Both the position numbers and the translations under genes were made by a program. DNA of 64,000 nt from Pseudoscleropodium purum. Lineage: Eukaryota > Streptophyta > Bryopsida > Hypnales > Brachytheciaceae. The notes under the pieces were generated by a model. The model ran no database searches and was not told where the DNA came from. It was given only the letters and a program-made list of their open reading frames with translations. The DNA lies in contig OZ017795.1 of the NCBI GenBank assembly GCA_963969395.1, forward strand, positions 12,710,001-12,774,000, written 5' to 3'. Positions 61,301 to 64,000 of the stretch are shown here, piece by piece; position 1 is the stretch's first letter, and each line of letters starts with the position of its first letter.

Positions 61301-64000
61301 AACTATTCTAGTGCATAGAGAAACTTCAATCCTTATCCCCTTCTCATTAAATGCTAAGATTTTGTTCAAATCTTTGTACATGTATAATACATTATACTTA
61401 CTATTTCAATAAATTTATTGTCAAAGATTTATTTAACAGTGTCTTGAAGCAATAGATTACATAGTAAAAAAATATTCATGGGAATTCAAATCAACAAATA
61501 TGTGTCACAATAGAGGCAACACCTCTACCCAAGCCACTCACTTCTAAAAACATCAATGTAGAAGGAAGTCATGGATTTGCTCAGATTGAGTTTAAATTTT
61601 TTACAAATGAAGCTTGTGAATGGACTAAATCAATGCAAATTTTATTCGTAGAGATGTTGATCACATGTATTTGGAGTTGGTGATAGATGCTTCCTATGAA
61701 TGCATTGGATTTTAGGACTTAATTGGATTTCTTTCTAGTTGCATGTTAATTTCATGCTAAAGCTTTTGCTATAGTTTTAGATGGGGAAGTGTGTGATGAT
61801 TTAAAAAATTTGGTAAGATCTTACAAGGAAAGTTGGTTACATAGACCTATTGTTTGTGGAGATTAGAAAGGCCTTTATCATGTTTGTAGGTTTTGCTATA
61901 TGTTTTGAAATGCTAGATCAATCTCAAGAGTTTTTCTTATTAAGCAATTGCTTTCAATCTTGTAAACAACAAAATTTTTGACACAAATTAAAAGATGGTA
62001 TTTATCTCCTTCAATACTTGCAACAAATGAAAGGTTCGCAAAATATATGTTGTAAGGTGCACTATTATCATTTGCATTTTGAGGTGCATTTTCTTGTATT
62101 TAGAATCTTGTGAAAATGGGAGGTCTTTGCTAGAGTATAGAGGAAAAAGGTGTCATAGTTGGAATGAGTCGTTCAAAAATGTCACAATATTGCATTGCAA
62201 TAAAGTTAGGTATATCGTGCTTCACTATTGAATATGTTTTGAAGAGATTTGAATATATATTGAATATGTTTTGAAGAGATTATGGAACAATGGTAACTTG
62301 TAAGGCTATATTTTGACATTACAAAGTGATAGTGGAGCGGGAAAGGAATTGGAACACAATCTAATGCAAATAGTTGCATTTCACTTACATCCATCATAGA
62401 AAAGATGACCAAGAAAGTTTGTCTATGAACATTAAGAAAGGAGATTAAGTGTATTAGATTTGGCATCTACATTGTAGCAAAGAAGACATACTTTAATGAC
62501 AAGTATAAGGTTGATAGATTGGAATTTGTTAAAAATATCAAGCTTAGGAATCGTTGGATTGGAAGAATGTAAAATAGACAAAAGAGGCCTCATTTGAGAT
62601 AGGCAAAAATTCACAACAAATGGAGGTCTTTGGTAATTGTACAAATGCTACAATGGGATTGATTAGCAGCCATTTAAAATCTAGTTGCACATCCATCATG
62701 ATTTTGGGTGCTTTTATAGGTTATGAGAAGTGCCCCATTTGTTATTATACTGTTTAATAGACAAACAAGTGTAGATTTTATGGACATCGTGTATGAAGGG
62801 CAATTGAGTGGCTTTTACTACATGCATGATGACCCTTAGAGTCTTTTGCTCATGGCTAAGATGGCACATTGGTGCATTGCAATACCTTACCAAACAATGG
62901 TGAGAAGTGCATAAGATGAGGAAGATTAAGTAACCCACATACTTGCCAAACTTGAAAAAAGTGTCAATGATTCTAAAAGACCTTTGTACAAATTGAAACA
63001 AGCCAAACAATGAAGTGGAATGGGTCGAAAGCATTGAGTGGACATACAAAGCAATATCCTTGGAGACTCTTGAAATCCTCATTCCTACAACACCTCACCA
63101 AATGAAGGCCATATTTAATGCAAGAGAGTAGCAACGGGTTGTAGATAGTGTAGGAAGGCTCTATTGTTGTATGTTTTTTGTTTTTGACAAATGACAAATG
63201 GGAAGCCCATTGCATTATAAATAAATTAACCCAGACAGATCCAAGAACAATGAAGAAATAGTGACATATATCCATTTTGAATTACCTTAGTGATTAATTC
63301 AAGATGTAATTAATTTACAAATACAATCTCCCCCCTTCAACCATACTTATATTTTCCAGACCAACCTATATAGACAAATGATACGGATTAATGGCTCATG
63401 TATTTTGTATCAATATTTCTTGTATATACCCATATCCATATTTGTATCACAATGTAACCATATCCATATCTCTTATTTTTCAACTAATGGTGTCAAAGGG
63501 GGGAGGGAAAATTATTTTCTTAGAATCAACAGCTCTCATTTTTCCTCAATGAGATATGTGGGATTAATTGAAACCTCACATCTTTTCAATTGATGGTGGA
63601 TAGTTGTACATTTCAAGAACTTCAATATAATAAATCATTCATTGTAACTGATGAAACTAGACTTTATTACCTTCCAAACCCAATTGCTGGTTATCAGTTC
63701 CATGGATTTTTGAGCCTGTAGTGTCGTTTCCAAATTACAGGTATATTTTAGTGCTGATTTTTAGCAGCGGTACGGACGAATAAGAATTCTGGATATATCA
63801 TCCTCTAGACGCTCATGTGAAGATCGTTGGAGATGTAAAGACTATTTGCAAAATAAAACAATGATCCAACTACCAAAAATTATTCCCCGTTCATCTATCT
63901 AAAAAGATATAACTTACCACAGCCAGATGCGTCGTAGACTTTAGTTAAGAACACTAGGTACTTCCAGAGTTTTTTATTAACCTAGAAAAAAGTATGTTTG
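61301..64000. other. AT-rich right flank with possible coding relics
   Basis: No intact gene. Between about 62770 and 62990 one plus-strand frame is protein-like (MDIVYEGQLSGFYYMHDDP, then VTHILAKLEKSVND) but broken by several stops, as in an old element. A similar stretch occurs near 61795-61860. I do not recognise either. Their relation to the transposase relic at 60480-61300 is unknown. Confidence 0.3.

Noticed and set aside
1..64000. CRISPR arrays, operons, riboswitches, rRNA genes or tRNA genes
   Set aside because: The window is plant nuclear DNA. I saw no regularly spaced repeats, and no convincing tRNA B-box with a foldable partner.

Overview
The window is nuclear DNA of a land plant. 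It has GT-AG introns of about 170-760 bp, a plant-type BAP31-like ER protein, a PLATZ zinc-binding gene pair found only in plants, a CCR-like reductase and an LRR receptor-like protein. Genes are sparse in very AT-rich intergenic DNA with many old low-copy repeats. A bryophyte or other seedless plant is my best guess, with low confidence.

Layout. 1-4983: AT-rich DNA with tandem and dispersed repeats, and no gene I can support. 4984-10236: two divergently transcribed housekeeping genes, the proteasome beta-5 subunit (minus, 7 coding exons) and a small BAP31-like ER membrane protein (plus, 4 coding exons). They share a promoter region with two telo-box-like motifs and a G-box. 10237-26360: no convincing gene. 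This stretch holds a 251-bp Tourist-like MITE, a retroposed fragment with 16-bp target duplications, and several dispersed repeats, one family of which forms an inverted pair. 26360-30388: promoter, long leader and six coding exons of a cinnamoyl-CoA-reductase-like protein whose catalytic tyrosine appears to be replaced by glycine. 32941-37040 and 49635-53690: two copies of a segment of about 4.1 kb, each with an intact, intronless 280-residue PLATZ-family ORF on the minus strand. Between and beyond them lie diverged copies of two repeat families that share a terminal motif. 56695-59386: a two-exon LRR receptor-like protein with no kinase domain. 59869-59995: a 127-bp hAT-type MITE with perfect 8-bp target duplications. 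60480-61300: a decayed Tc1/mariner-type transposase. 61300-64000: AT-rich, possibly with old coding remnants.

The genes form no operon or cluster. Proteasome beta-5 and the BAP31-like protein both belong to basic protein homeostasis and may share promoter elements. The CCR-like protein and the receptor-like protein belong to families often linked to defence or cell-wall biology, but nothing here ties them together. The most useful observations are the transposase relic, the TIR repeat families, the PLATZ duplication and the altered active site of the CCR-like protein. All gene models were spliced by eye from reading frame, GT-AG sites and family knowledge; no search was run.
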